From contig OX439046.1 of the NCBI GenBank assembly GCA_949317995.1, positions 78,340,570-78,404,569 of the forward strand: a stretch of DNA of 64,000 bases, given 5' to 3'. The notes beneath the pieces were generated by a model. It ran no database searches and was not told the DNA's origin. It was given only the letters and a program-made list of their open reading frames with translations. Below, piece after piece: positions 56,776 to 64,000 of this stretch. This DNA is from Acholoe squamosa (taxonomy: Eukaryota > Annelida > Polychaeta > Phyllodocida > Polynoidae). The position numbers and the translations under genes are program-made. Each line of letters begins with the position of its first letter. The first letter of the stretch is position 1.

Positions 56776-57302
56776 GCACAGTTAGGGTAATAGTCATTTA
56801 ACACATAGTTAGGGTAATAGTCATTTAACACACAGTTAGGGTAATTGTCATTCAACACACAGTTAGGGTTATAGTCATTCAACACACAGTTAGGGTAATA
56901 GTCATTCAACACACAGTTAGGGTAATAGTCATTTAACACACAGTTAGGGTAATAGTCATGAATTTAACACACAGTTAGTGTAATACTCATTTAACACACA
57001 GTTAGGGTAATAGTCATTAAACACATAGTTAGGGTAATAGTCATTCAACACACAGTTAGGGTAATAGTCATTTAACACACAGTTAGGGTAATAGTCATGA
57101 ATTTAACACACAGTTAGTGTAATACTCATTTAACACACAGTTAGGGTAATAGTCATTTAACACATAGTTAGGGTAATAGTCATTCAACACACAGTTAGGG
57201 TAATAGTCATTTAACACACAGTTAGGGTAATAGTCATTTAACACACTGTTAGGGTAATAGTCATTCAACACACAGTTAGGGTAACAGTCATTTAACACAT
57301 AG
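56776..57302. repeat. 27-bp minisatellite carrying TTAGGG in each unit
   Basis: About 19 units of cacagttagggtaatagtca plus ttcaaca. Two 31-bp variants have an extra gaat (catgaatttaac). Nearly every unit contains TTAGGGTAA, which includes the telomere hexamer of most non-arthropod, non-nematode animals. Minor variants read ttagtgtaa or ttagggtta. At 27 bp the unit keeps a minus-strand frame open (57095-57496), which is not taken as coding. Confidence 0.93.
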
Positions 57303-57432
57303 TCTATGGACAAACAAATTCTCACCATAGTGTGTCTCATGGTATCAGAAGGAAAGCACCATATGCGATTGTAAATGGAGTCAGGAATCATGTGCATAAG
57401 CCTAGCATGTCCTCTAAATTTCCCTATTGAGG

Positions 57433-58126
57433 GAATGCCAAGACAAGGCACGCATTGACAGTGACTAAGCTGACTACTGCGGCAGTGCCCAGACAACGCA
57501 CGCAGTGAAAGTGACTATGCTGACTACTGCAGCAGTGCCCAGACAACACACGCAGTGACAGTGACTATGCTGACTACTGCAGCAGTGCCCAGATAACGCA
57601 CGCAGTGACATTGACTAAGCTGACTACTGCCGCAGTGCCCACACAATGCACACAGTGACAGTGACTATGCTGACTACTGCAGCAGTGCCCAGACAACGCA
57701 CACAGTGACAGTGACTATGCTGACTACTGCAGCAGTGCCCAGACAAGGCACACAGTGACAGTGACTATGCTGACTACTGCGTCAGTGCCCAGACAAGGCA
57801 CGCAGTGACAGTGACTATGCTGACTACTGCGTCAGTGCCCAGACAATGTACGCAGTGACAGTGACTAAGCTGACTACTGCGTCAGTGCCCACACAATGCA
57901 CGCAGTGACAGTGACTATGTTGACTGCTCTGGTAGACCCCAGACAACGCACGCAGTGACAGTGACTATGCTGGCTACTGCGGCAGTGCCCAGACAATGCA
58001 TGCAGTGACAGTGACTATGCTGACTACTGCGGCAGTGCCCAGACAACGCACGCAGTGAAAGTGACTAAGCTGACTACTGCAGTTGTGCCTAGACAAGGCA
58101 TGCAGTGACAGTGACTAAGCTGACTA
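57433..58126. repeat. 50-bp minisatellite, about 14 units
   Basis: Units of 50 bp contain cgcagtgacagtgactatgc, tgactactgc and cagtgcccagacaacg. CpGs are present in the consensus (acgcacgc), unlike the largest arrays. The last unit is fused to the first unit of the next array at tgactacaatgtg. Confidence 0.94.
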
Positions 58127-58945
58127 CAATGTGTGGGGGGTGCTGATTTAACATAACCCATGTAAACCAGAGGCCTACCTACAATGTGTTGGGGGTGCTG
58201 ATCTAACATACCCCATGTACACCAGAGGCCTACCTACAATGTGTTGCGGGTGCTGATCTAACATACCCCATGTACACCAGAGGCCTACCTACAATGTGTT
58301 GGGGGTGCTGATCTAACATACCCCATGTACACCAGAGGCCTACCTACAATGTGTTGGGGGTGCTGATCTAACATACCCCATGTACACCAGAGGCCTACCT
58401 ACAATGTGTTGGGGGTGCTGATCTAACATACCCCATGTACACCAGAGGCCTACCTACAATGTGTTGGGGTTGCTGATCTAACATACCCCATGTACACCAG
58501 AGGCCTACCTACAATGTGTTGCGGGTGCTGATCTAACATACCCCATGTACACCAGAGGCCTACCTACAATGTGTTGGGGGTGCTTATCTAACATACCCCA
58601 TGTACACCAGAGGCCTACCTACAATGTGTTGGGGGTGCTGATCTAACATACCCCATGTACACCAGAGGCCTACCTACAATGTGTTGGGGGTGCTGATCTA
58701 ACATACCCCTTGTACACCAGGGGCCTACCTACAATGTGTTGGGGGTGCTGATCTAACATACCCCATGTACACCAGAGGCCTACCTACAATGTGTTGGGGT
58801 GCTGATCTAACATACTCCATTTACACCAGGGGCTTGCCTTCAATTTGTGTGTGTGTGTGTGTGTGTGAGTGGTTGCTGATCTAACATACCCCATGTACAC
58901 CAGGGGCCTGCCTACAATGTGTGAAGAGTGCTGATCTAACACACC
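58125..58945. repeat. 55-bp minisatellite, about 15 units
   Basis: The unit contains acaatgtgttgggggtg, ctgatctaacataccccatg and tacaccagaggcctacct. It is unrelated to the 55-bp array at 44341. The right-most units are more divergent, and one is interrupted by a TG microsatellite. Confidence 0.94.
58846..58867. repeat. (TG)n microsatellite
   Basis: An 11-repeat TG run expanded inside a unit of the 55-bp array, where other units have a single tgtgttg. Confidence 0.95.
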
Positions 58946-59002
58946 CTATATACACCAGGGGTATTTCTACACCTTCCTTCCTTCTCCCATCCTCCCCATC
59001 CA

Positions 59003-59092
59003 CTTCCTTCCTTCCTTCCTTCCTTCCTTCCTTCCTTCCTTCCTTCCTTCCTTTCTTCCTTCCTTCCTTCCTTCCTTCCTTCCTTCCTTCCT
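59003..59092. repeat. (TTCC)n microsatellite
   Basis: About 22 ttcc repeats with one interruption (tttc near 59052), preceded by a pyrimidine-rich run from about 58972. It forms a homopyrimidine/homopurine tract of over 100 bp. Confidence 0.97.
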
Positions 59093-59764
59093 ACTGTAGT
59101 ATGGATAGTCTTCGATTCCCTATGCTAAAAGATACCTGTCACAAGTCAGTTCAGATCTGATTGACAGTTGACAGTGACAGTATGCATACGGTTATTTTTC
59201 ATTTGACATTGACAGTATGATAAAAAAAAAATTCTTAGTTGACAGTGACAGAATGATTTTTAATCTATTTTGACATCGCAAAATATTTAGACAAAATCTC
59301 TTTTATTAGACTGATTTTTTTTTAAAACCTGAATGAGAAAAGAAAAAGGAAAGTCTCACCTTGCTTTTATAACTAGTTTGTGTTGGCCCTCATAGGCCAC
59401 AATATTTTGGGATATTGTAGGAATGCTAGATTTAAGATGTAGAAATACAAACGTAACATTTGATTCTTTACCTGTGCAAATCAATGCTGATTGATGTACT
59501 GCAGATAGACTAAATAGGATTAGATTCCACCATGGAGCATTTTTGCGTGCCCCGATCCGGTTAACCAGGTTGACTGGCTGTACCCATCGGGCATACACCA
59601 CGGCTACATCCCGGATGTACCAGATCAAGTCACCCGGTCGACCGAAGTGCCTCACACGAAAATGCCTATGAGTCAGCACAAGTAGCGCCACCTTGGAGAC
59701 ATCCTGTGTTTCTCCTATTTTTGCTCACAGCCATACGAGTCGTCCTCTAATGGAATTCATCCAG
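59093..59764. other. Unique stretch with three tgacag motifs
   Basis: Unique DNA. Three related words occur at its left: ttgacagtgacagtatg near 59167, tgacattgacagtatg near 59204 and ttgacagtgacagaatg near 59239. A minus-strand open frame of 111 codons (59356-59691) is present; its G+C-richer half includes ggttaacc and an inverted pair tgcccgat/atcggggca. I recognise no protein or RNA there, so it is left uncalled. Confidence 0.5.
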
Positions 59765-60415
59765 GATTCGCAATAAATGATGCACATCTTGATGCACCAA
59801 TGCAGCATCTTCACTCCCAGATGCTTCTTTGGTGCATCATGATACACGGCATGATGCACCAATGCAGCATCTTCACTCCCAGCTGCTGCATTGGTGCATC
59901 ATGATACACGGCATGATGCATCAATGCAGCATCTTCACTCCCAGCTGCTGCATTGGTGCATCATGATACACGGCATGATGCACCAATGCAGCATCTTCAC
60001 TCCCAGCTGCTGCATTGGTGCATCATGATACACGGCATGATGCACCAATGCAGCATCTTCACTCCCAGCTGCTGCATTGGTGCATCATGATACACGGCAT
60101 GATGCACCAATGCAGCATCTTCACTCCCAGCTGCTGCATTGGTGCATCATGATACACGGCATGATGCACCAATGCAGCATCTTCACTCCCAGCTGCTGCA
60201 TTGGTGCATCATGATACACGGCATGATGCACCAATGCAGCATCTTCACTCCCAGCTGCTGCATTGGTGCATCATGATACATGGCATGATGCACCAATGCA
60301 GTCCGCATTACTGACTTACTGGTGCTGCATTGGTGCATCATGATACACGGCATGATGCACCAATGCAGTCTGCATTACTCACTTATCGGTGCTTCATTGA
60401 TGCATCGTAACACCT
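59765..60415. repeat. 62-bp hairpin minisatellite, about 10.5 copies
   Basis: Each unit has a left arm catgatgcaccaatgcagca, a 14-base loop tcttcactcccagc, a right arm tgctgcattggtgcatcatg that is the exact reverse complement of the left, and an 8-bp link atacacgg. The period is exactly 62 bp (59850, 59912 and so on). The first unit has changes in both arms (agcatct and agatgct) that still pair. The unit at 59912 has a C-to-T change that still allows a G-U pair. The last two units have different loops but keep most of the arms. Such an array can extrude cruciforms, or fold into a row of hairpins if transcribed. Confidence 0.95.
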
Positions 60416-60596
60416 GGTATGCTGCTGTAGGAGGGATGAGGTTGGGTACACACTGAACATCAGATTCGTTTTAATTTGGGATAAGAGCCTCGCACAATTC
60501 AAGGACTCTTTGACATGCGATTGGTGCATGACCCCCGCTTAGTCCTTGGTACTGTGCAACACACACTGCACCATATATCAGACAAGTCACACAGGC
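60416..60596. other. Unique spacer
   Basis: About 180 bp between the hairpin array and the 18-bp array. Nothing recognisable is seen. Confidence 0.5.
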
Positions 60597-61697
60597 AGGG
60601 TGATGGACGCATGAAGGGTGATGGACATGGGCAGGGTGATGGACATGGGCAGGGTGATGGACATGGGCAGGGTGTGTGACACAGGCAGGGTGATTGACAC
60701 AGGCAGGGTGATGGATACAGGCAGGGTGATGGACATGGGCAGGGTGATGGACATGGGCAGGGTGATGGACATGGGCGGGGTGATGGAAATGGGCAGGGTG
60801 ATGGACATGGGCGGGGTGATGGACATGGGCAGGGTGATGGACATGGGCGGGGTGATAGACATGGGCAGGGTGATGGATATGGGCAGGGTGATGGACATGG
60901 GCAGGGTGATGGAAATGGGCAGGGTGATGGAAATGGGCAGGGTGATGGAAATGGGCAGGGTGATGGAAATGGGCAGGGTGATGGAAATGGGCAGGGTGAT
61001 GGAAATGGGCAGGGTGATGGACATGAGCAGGGTGATGGAAATGGGCAGGGTGATTGACATGGGAAGGGTGATGGAAATGGGCAGGGTGATGGACATGGGA
61101 AGGGTGATGGAAATGGGCAGGGTGATGGACATGAGCAGGGTGATGGAAATGGGCAGGGTGATGGACATGGGCGGGGTGATGGACATGGGCGGGGTGATGG
61201 AAATGGGCAGGGTGATGGACATGAGCAGGGTGATGGAAATGGGAAGGGTGATGGACATGGGCAGGGTGATGGACATGGGCAGGGTGATGGACATGGACAG
61301 GGTGATGGAAATGGGCAGGGTGATGGACATGGGCAGGGTGATGGACACAGGCAGGGCCATAGACACAGGTGGGGCCATGGACACGGGCAGGACCATGGAC
61401 ACAGGCAGGGCCATGGACACGGGCAGGGCCATGGACACGGACAGGGCCATGGACACAGGCAGGGCCATAGACACGGGCAGGGCCATGGACACGGGCAGGG
61501 CCATGGACACGGGCAGGGTCTTGGACATGGGCTGGGCCATGGACACGGGCAGGGCCATGGACACAGACAGGGCCATGGACACGGGCAGGGTCTTGGACAT
61601 GGGCTGGGCCATGGACACGGGCAGGGCCATGGACACGGGCAGGGCCATGGACACAGGCAGGGCCATGGACACGGGTAGGGCCGTGGACACAGGCTGT
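60597..61697. repeat. 18-bp minisatellite, about 61 units in two domains
   Basis: The left domain (to about 61345) repeats gggcagggtgatggacat, with aaatgg alternatives. The right domain repeats gggcagggccatggacac. Length divisible by three leaves frames of 367 to 379 codons open on both strands, so the predicted Gly-Arg-Val-Met-Asp-Met type proteins are not credible. The plus strand is strongly G-rich, with paired G3 tracts in every unit. Confidence 0.96.
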
Positions 61698-61769
61698 GTT
61701 TTTTGCCTGACTAATTATCCCTGGTATAGTTTATTTTATAAATGGTTTCTTGCGTAGAGGTTGGCAGAA

Positions 61770-61843
61770 AATGTCTTGGACGAAACCGGGAGTTGAATCC
61801 GAGACACACCAACCTGCAGGCGGAATCTCTACCGTTCAGGTAC
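61770..61843 (-). other. tRNA-like sequence, possible SINE head
   Basis: Read on the minus strand, the segment gives tacctgaacggtagaga (resembling a tRNA D-arm and A box), then gcctgcagg at the anticodon-arm position, then ggattcaactcccgg (resembling a B box, consensus GGTTCGANNCC). Spacing between the boxes is about 30 nt, as in tRNA-derived Pol III promoters. Mismatches in the B box and poor acceptor pairing argue against a functional tRNA. A tRNA-derived SINE head or a tRNA pseudogene is more likely; the body would lie towards 61700. Confidence 0.4.
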
Positions 61844-62003
61844 TTCCCTGTCTGACATTCTCTACCTTTCATCTACACCTGGATCGGTATGACACATATA
61901 GGGGCAGCTACCACCAGGTGCCAGGTGCCTAGGCTGGTACACCCCGAACAGAGCAGCTGGCTTTGTATGGCAGAGCTGGGCCCTTCACTTGTTTGCTTTG
62001 TAG

Positions 62004-62054
62004 TTGTTTTTTTTTTTTGGTTTTTTTTTGTTTTGTTTTTGTGGGTTTTTTTTG
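62004..62054. repeat. T-rich low-complexity tract
   Basis: T runs of up to about 13 bases broken by single or paired G, followed by a G6 run. It may be the complement of an old poly(A) tail, but no retroelement body is identifiable beside it. Confidence 0.7.
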
Positions 62055-62083
62055 GGGGGTGTTATTTAAAACTTCACATTGGA

Positions 62084-62101
62084 CTAACCCTAACCCTAGC
62101 C
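62084..62101. repeat. Interstitial telomere-like motif
   Basis: ctaaccctaaccctagcc contains two CCCTAA repeats and a degenerate third. It is too short to be a telomere; it may be a repair scar or chance. Confidence 0.5.
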
Positions 62102-62121
62102 TCAGAAAAGGAAAGACATAG

Positions 62122-62211
62122 ATAGAACTAAACGACCGTGGTGTACAAGGTGGCCGATCCACCACGAGGGGTGGATTGGCCACCGAGGACACCAGGGGAG
62201 TTTAGTTCTAT
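62122..62211. mobile_element. 90-bp near-palindrome, candidate mini-MITE
   Basis: The outer arms atagaactaaac (62122-62133) and gtttagttctat (62200-62211) are exact complements. Inside them tggtgt pairs with acacca, and ggtggccgatccacc pairs with ggtggattggccacc with one G-T mismatch, leaving a loop of about 5 bases. The whole folds into one long interrupted hairpin. No clear target duplication is visible. Related ggtggatc words recur at 62336-62360. It could be a foldback transposon remnant or a structured RNA. Confidence 0.5.
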
Positions 62212-62536
62212 ATTTATTTTATGTTTTTAGGGGGTTTAAATAAGGAGAAATTATCAAAATCTGGTACCGTAGTTCCCCGTATGTGCGCCGGTCCACCATT
62301 TTGAATGTTTACATGCACCCAGAACGAGGCTGCAGTGGTGGATCTGCCGCTGTGGTGGATCGACACACGTTAAGCCACTAGGGGTGTGGCGATCGGCCGT
62401 GCAATGCTATCTCTACGGGAAGAAGTTATTCACATAAAATAAATACACTTATCCTAGCTGTGCACTCACTGACAAGTGCAATACATCAGCAGTTAGTGCA
62501 CCAGTGGAAGATGATCTACCTTTATTATGATATTGT
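62212..62536. other. Unique stretch next to the hairpin
   Basis: About 325 bp. It includes ccaccattttgaatg and two gtggtggatc words, with a weak inverted pairing (gacacac with gtgtggc). No gene or RNA is called. Confidence 0.45.
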
Positions 62537-63141
62537 GCTTTAGGTGAGTGGGTGGGTGCTTTAGGTGAGTGGGAGGGTGCTTTAGGTGAGTGGGTGCGTG
62601 CTTTAGGTGAGTGGGTGGGTGCTTTAGGTGAGTGGGTGGATGCTTTAGGTGAGTGGGTGGGTGTTTTAGGTGAGTGGGTGAGTGCGTTAGGTGAGTGGGT
62701 GGATGCTTTAGGTGATTGGGTGAGTGCGTTAGGTGAGTGGGTGGGTGCTTTAGGTGAGTGGGTGGGTCATTAGGTGAGTGGGTGGGTGCTTTAGGTGAGT
62801 GGGTGGATGCTTTAGGTGAGTGGGTGGGTGCTTTAGGTGAGTGGGTGGATGCTTTAGGTGAGTGGGTGGGTGCTTTAGGTGAGTGGGTGGGTGCTTTAGG
62901 TGAGTGGGTGGGTCATTAGGTGAGTGGGTGGATGCTTTAGGTGAGTGGGTGGATGCTTTAGGTGAGTGGGTGGATACTTTAGGTGAGTGGGTGGGTGCTT
63001 TAGGTGAGATGGTGGGTGTTTTAGGTGAGATGGTGGATGCTTTAGGGTGAGTGGGTGGGTGCATTAGGTGAGTGGGTGGGTGCTTTAGGTGAGTGGGTGG
63101 GTGCGTTAGGTGAGTGGGTGGGTGCTTTAGGTGAGTGGATG
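62537..63141. repeat. 21-bp minisatellite with AGGTGAGT in each unit
   Basis: About 29 units of gctttaggtgagtgggtgg plus gt. Two 19-bp units contain gggtcattagg. Every unit includes AGGTGAGT, a close match to the 5' splice-site consensus, on the same strand as the exons that follow. The plus strand has many G3 tracts. Open frames on both strands come from the 21-bp period. Confidence 0.95.
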
Positions 63142-63223
63142 GGACACTTTATTCACTGATTTCCCTCAGCCCTGATGAAGGCCGAGACCTACACTGTCTT
63201 TAACCTTGAAGTCATGCTGAGTT

Positions 63224-63251
63224 TGACCTCGTATTGACCTTGATTTGACCT
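63224..63251. promoter_or_regulatory. Three TGACCT half-sites in DR5 spacing
   Basis: TGACCT occurs at 63224-63229, 63235-63240 and 63246-63251, with exactly 5 bases between each. TGACCT is the reverse of AGGTCA, the nuclear-receptor half-site, and DR5 is the arrangement preferred by retinoic-acid-type receptors. The site lies within 41 bases of a splice acceptor. It may equally be a chance 11-bp triplet repeat. Confidence 0.35.
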
Positions 63252-63264
63252 TTATGTGTTGCAG

Positions 63265-63350
63265 GTAGCTCACCGAGCAGAACGCCGACCACATCCACAT
63301 CGCTGCAGGAGATGGCATTTAACTTCCCACCTGAGAAACTGACGGAAACT
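63265..63350 (+). CDS. Internal exon of an unrecognised gene (exon 1 of those visible)
   Basis: An 86-bp candidate internal exon. It is preceded by tgttgcag and followed by gtgagtat, good acceptor and donor matches. Only one forward frame is open throughout. It begins with two bases that complete a codon from an upstream exon (phase 1), then codes for 28 residues: a Ser/Thr/Pro-rich start (SSPSRTPTTSTS) and then LQEMAFNFPPEKLTET. It ends on a whole codon (phase 0), which matches the frame of the exon at 63790. The Ser/Pro-rich start suggests a disordered linker. No upstream exon is visible in the window, although the phase requires one. The protein family is not recognised. Confidence 0.6.
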
Positions 63351-63371
63351 GTGAGTATACAAGTCATTTTA

Positions 63372-63543
63372 GGGAGTGGTCATTATTTATCAACAGGGGG
63401 GGAGGGTGGGTTTGAGGGGGGGCGTAAAATTTTTAGACCCCTCCCGAGGGGGGGGCCGTCGAGGGGGGGGGCGTACAAAATTTCTGCGCGTCCGCGCAAA
63501 AACCCACCTTCCCCCCCCCTGTTGATAAATAATGACCACTCCC
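63372..63543. mobile_element. 172-bp MITE with long inverted repeats and TTA target duplication
   Basis: The ends are near-perfect inverted repeats of about 42 bp: the left starts gggagtggtcattatttatc, and the right ends with its exact complement. Both arms include G- or C-rich runs and gtgggttt/aaaccca-type inner ends. TTA flanks each side (63369-63371 and 63544-63546), a 3-bp duplication typical of PIF/Harbinger-type transposons. There is no internal coding sequence, so the element is non-autonomous. It sits in the intron 21 bp after the first exon. The left arm and middle hold a G-quadruplex-capable run at 63396-63422. Confidence 0.85.
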
Positions 63544-63691
63544 TTACTATCATCAGCCTTTATTTATTCTTGACGTGTTTGAGCTATGACACATATATGA
63601 TAGATGATGTTGAAGTAAGGACACAACAGTTTGTGATCACTACATACAATACCAGGGTATAATCATTGTATGGTATTATTTTATGTTAGAG

Positions 63692-63769
63692 GTGACCATT
63701 GTAAAAACACCCACAGGGTCAGAGGGCCTGGGGGCTGTGTACCACGAAGGATGTTATTGTAATAATTAG
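63692..63769 (+). pseudogene. Divergent duplicate of the downstream exon start (alternative or relic exon)
   Basis: Translated from 63692 this gives VTIVKTPTGSEGLGAVY, against VTMVQTPTGSGGPGAAY at the start of the exon at 63790: 12 of 17 residues are identical and the bases match at about 38 of 51 positions. Several differences are synonymous third-base changes (Val, Thr, Pro and Gly codons). An AG lies just before it (63690-63691) in the same phase as the real exon. After 63745 the similarity ends and the frame reaches TAG at 63767-63769. It could be a dead duplicate, or an alternative terminal exon giving a truncated protein. Confidence 0.6.
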
Positions 63770-63789
63770 ACCTTACTTGACCCTTACAG

Positions 63790-63918
63790 GTAACGATGGT
63801 ACAAACTCCAACAGGGTCAGGAGGTCCAGGGGCTGCTTACCGTGCAAAGCGCAGGGCCTCCATGCAGGATGCGTTAGATGCCACCATGATTAACACAAGT
63901 CTGTACGATAGTATTCAG
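63790..63918 (+). CDS. Internal exon of the same unrecognised gene (exon 2)
   Basis: A 129-bp exon of 43 whole codons. It is preceded by cccttacag and followed by gtatgtca. It is phase 0 at both ends, so it joins in frame to the exon ending at 63350. The encoded segment starts VTMVQTPTGSGGPGAAY, continues with basic KRRAS and ends SLYDSIQ. RRAS fits a PKA-type phosphorylation consensus, which is suggestive only. A Gly/Pro-rich then basic-helical character suggests a linker between domains. The gene family is not recognised and no enzymatic motif is visible. Reading through the donor meets a stop after five codons, which supports splicing here. Confidence 0.65.
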
Positions 63919-63979
63919 GTATGTCACTTCCTGTAACCTTGAACACAGTCTATAGGTTATAGATATTTACTGTCTCCAG

Positions 63980-64000
63980 GACTCGAACACAGCTGTCTAT
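63980..64000 (+). CDS. Possible start of exon 3, cut by the window edge
   Basis: ttactgtctccag at 63967-63979 is a plausible acceptor with a pyrimidine-rich run. The following 21 bases read DSNTAVY in phase 0, which fits the exon ending at 63918. The implied intron (63919-63979) would be only 61 bp, short but known in invertebrates. The window ends before this can be tested. Confidence 0.3.

Noticed and set aside
59356-59691. 111-codon minus-strand open frame
   Set aside because: No similarity to any family I know. The G+C-rich part may be a repeat fragment; evidence is too weak for a gene call.
60587-61757. Open frames of 367 and 379 codons in the 18-bp array
   Set aside because: The same artefact of period; both strands are open at once.
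61770-61843. Functional tRNA gene
   Set aside because: The B box has mismatches and the acceptor stem does not pair convincingly; kept only as a tRNA-like element.
63170-63200. Hammerhead ribozyme core (ctgatgaaggccgagacc)
   Set aside because: CTGATGA is present, but the GAAA box is GAGA and no stem II or stem III pairing follows, so the catalytic fold is not supported.

Overview
The window looks like nuclear DNA of an animal, probably a marine invertebrate such as a mollusc or another lophotrochozoan; a cephalochordate is also possible, and I cannot fix the taxon. The reasons are exons with GT-AG borders at the right end, a short inverted-repeat transposon with a TTA target duplication, a tRNA-like SINE head, TTAGGG-type motifs, and CpG-free consensus units in most arrays. 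I see no bacterial genes, rRNA genes or CRISPR array.

About nine tenths of the window is a chain of at least fifteen different tandem arrays, several joined with no unique DNA between them. In order: a 57/61-bp array (1-20240) with large higher-order duplications and a duplicated 145-bp non-repeat insert; a 41/42-bp array (20482-21217); a 10/13-bp array (21391-23057); a 24/21-bp array (23396-26311); a 68-bp array (26541-26720); a 46-49-bp array (26721-42551); a 59-bp array in both orientations around a spacer (42552-43236); a 55-bp array (44341-53414); a 45-bp array (53415-55800); a 32-bp array (56141-56276); a 27-bp array with TTAGGG in each unit (56776-57302); a 50-bp array (57433-58126); a 55-bp array (58125-58945); (TG)n and (TTCC)n tracts; a 62-bp array in which each unit is a near-perfect hairpin (59765-60415); an 18-bp array (60597-61697); and a 21-bp array rich in AGGTGAGT (62537-63141). 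Unique stretches lie at 20241-20481, 23058-23395, 26312-26540, 43237-44340, 55806-56140, 56277-56775, 59093-59764, 60416-60596 and 61698-62536.

The only credible protein-coding signal is at the right end on the plus strand: exons at 63265-63350 and 63790-63918, joined in phase 0, and a possible third starting at 63980. The family is not recognised. The intron between the two main exons holds a 172-bp MITE with TTA duplications and a second, divergent copy of the start of the downstream exon (63692-63769), which keeps the protein sequence better than the DNA and then stops. The first exon needs an upstream exon that I cannot find, so part or all of the array field may be intronic or promoter-proximal to this gene.

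Many long open frames cross the arrays, often on both strands at once. They come from unit lengths divisible by three and stop-free units, so I do not call them genes.
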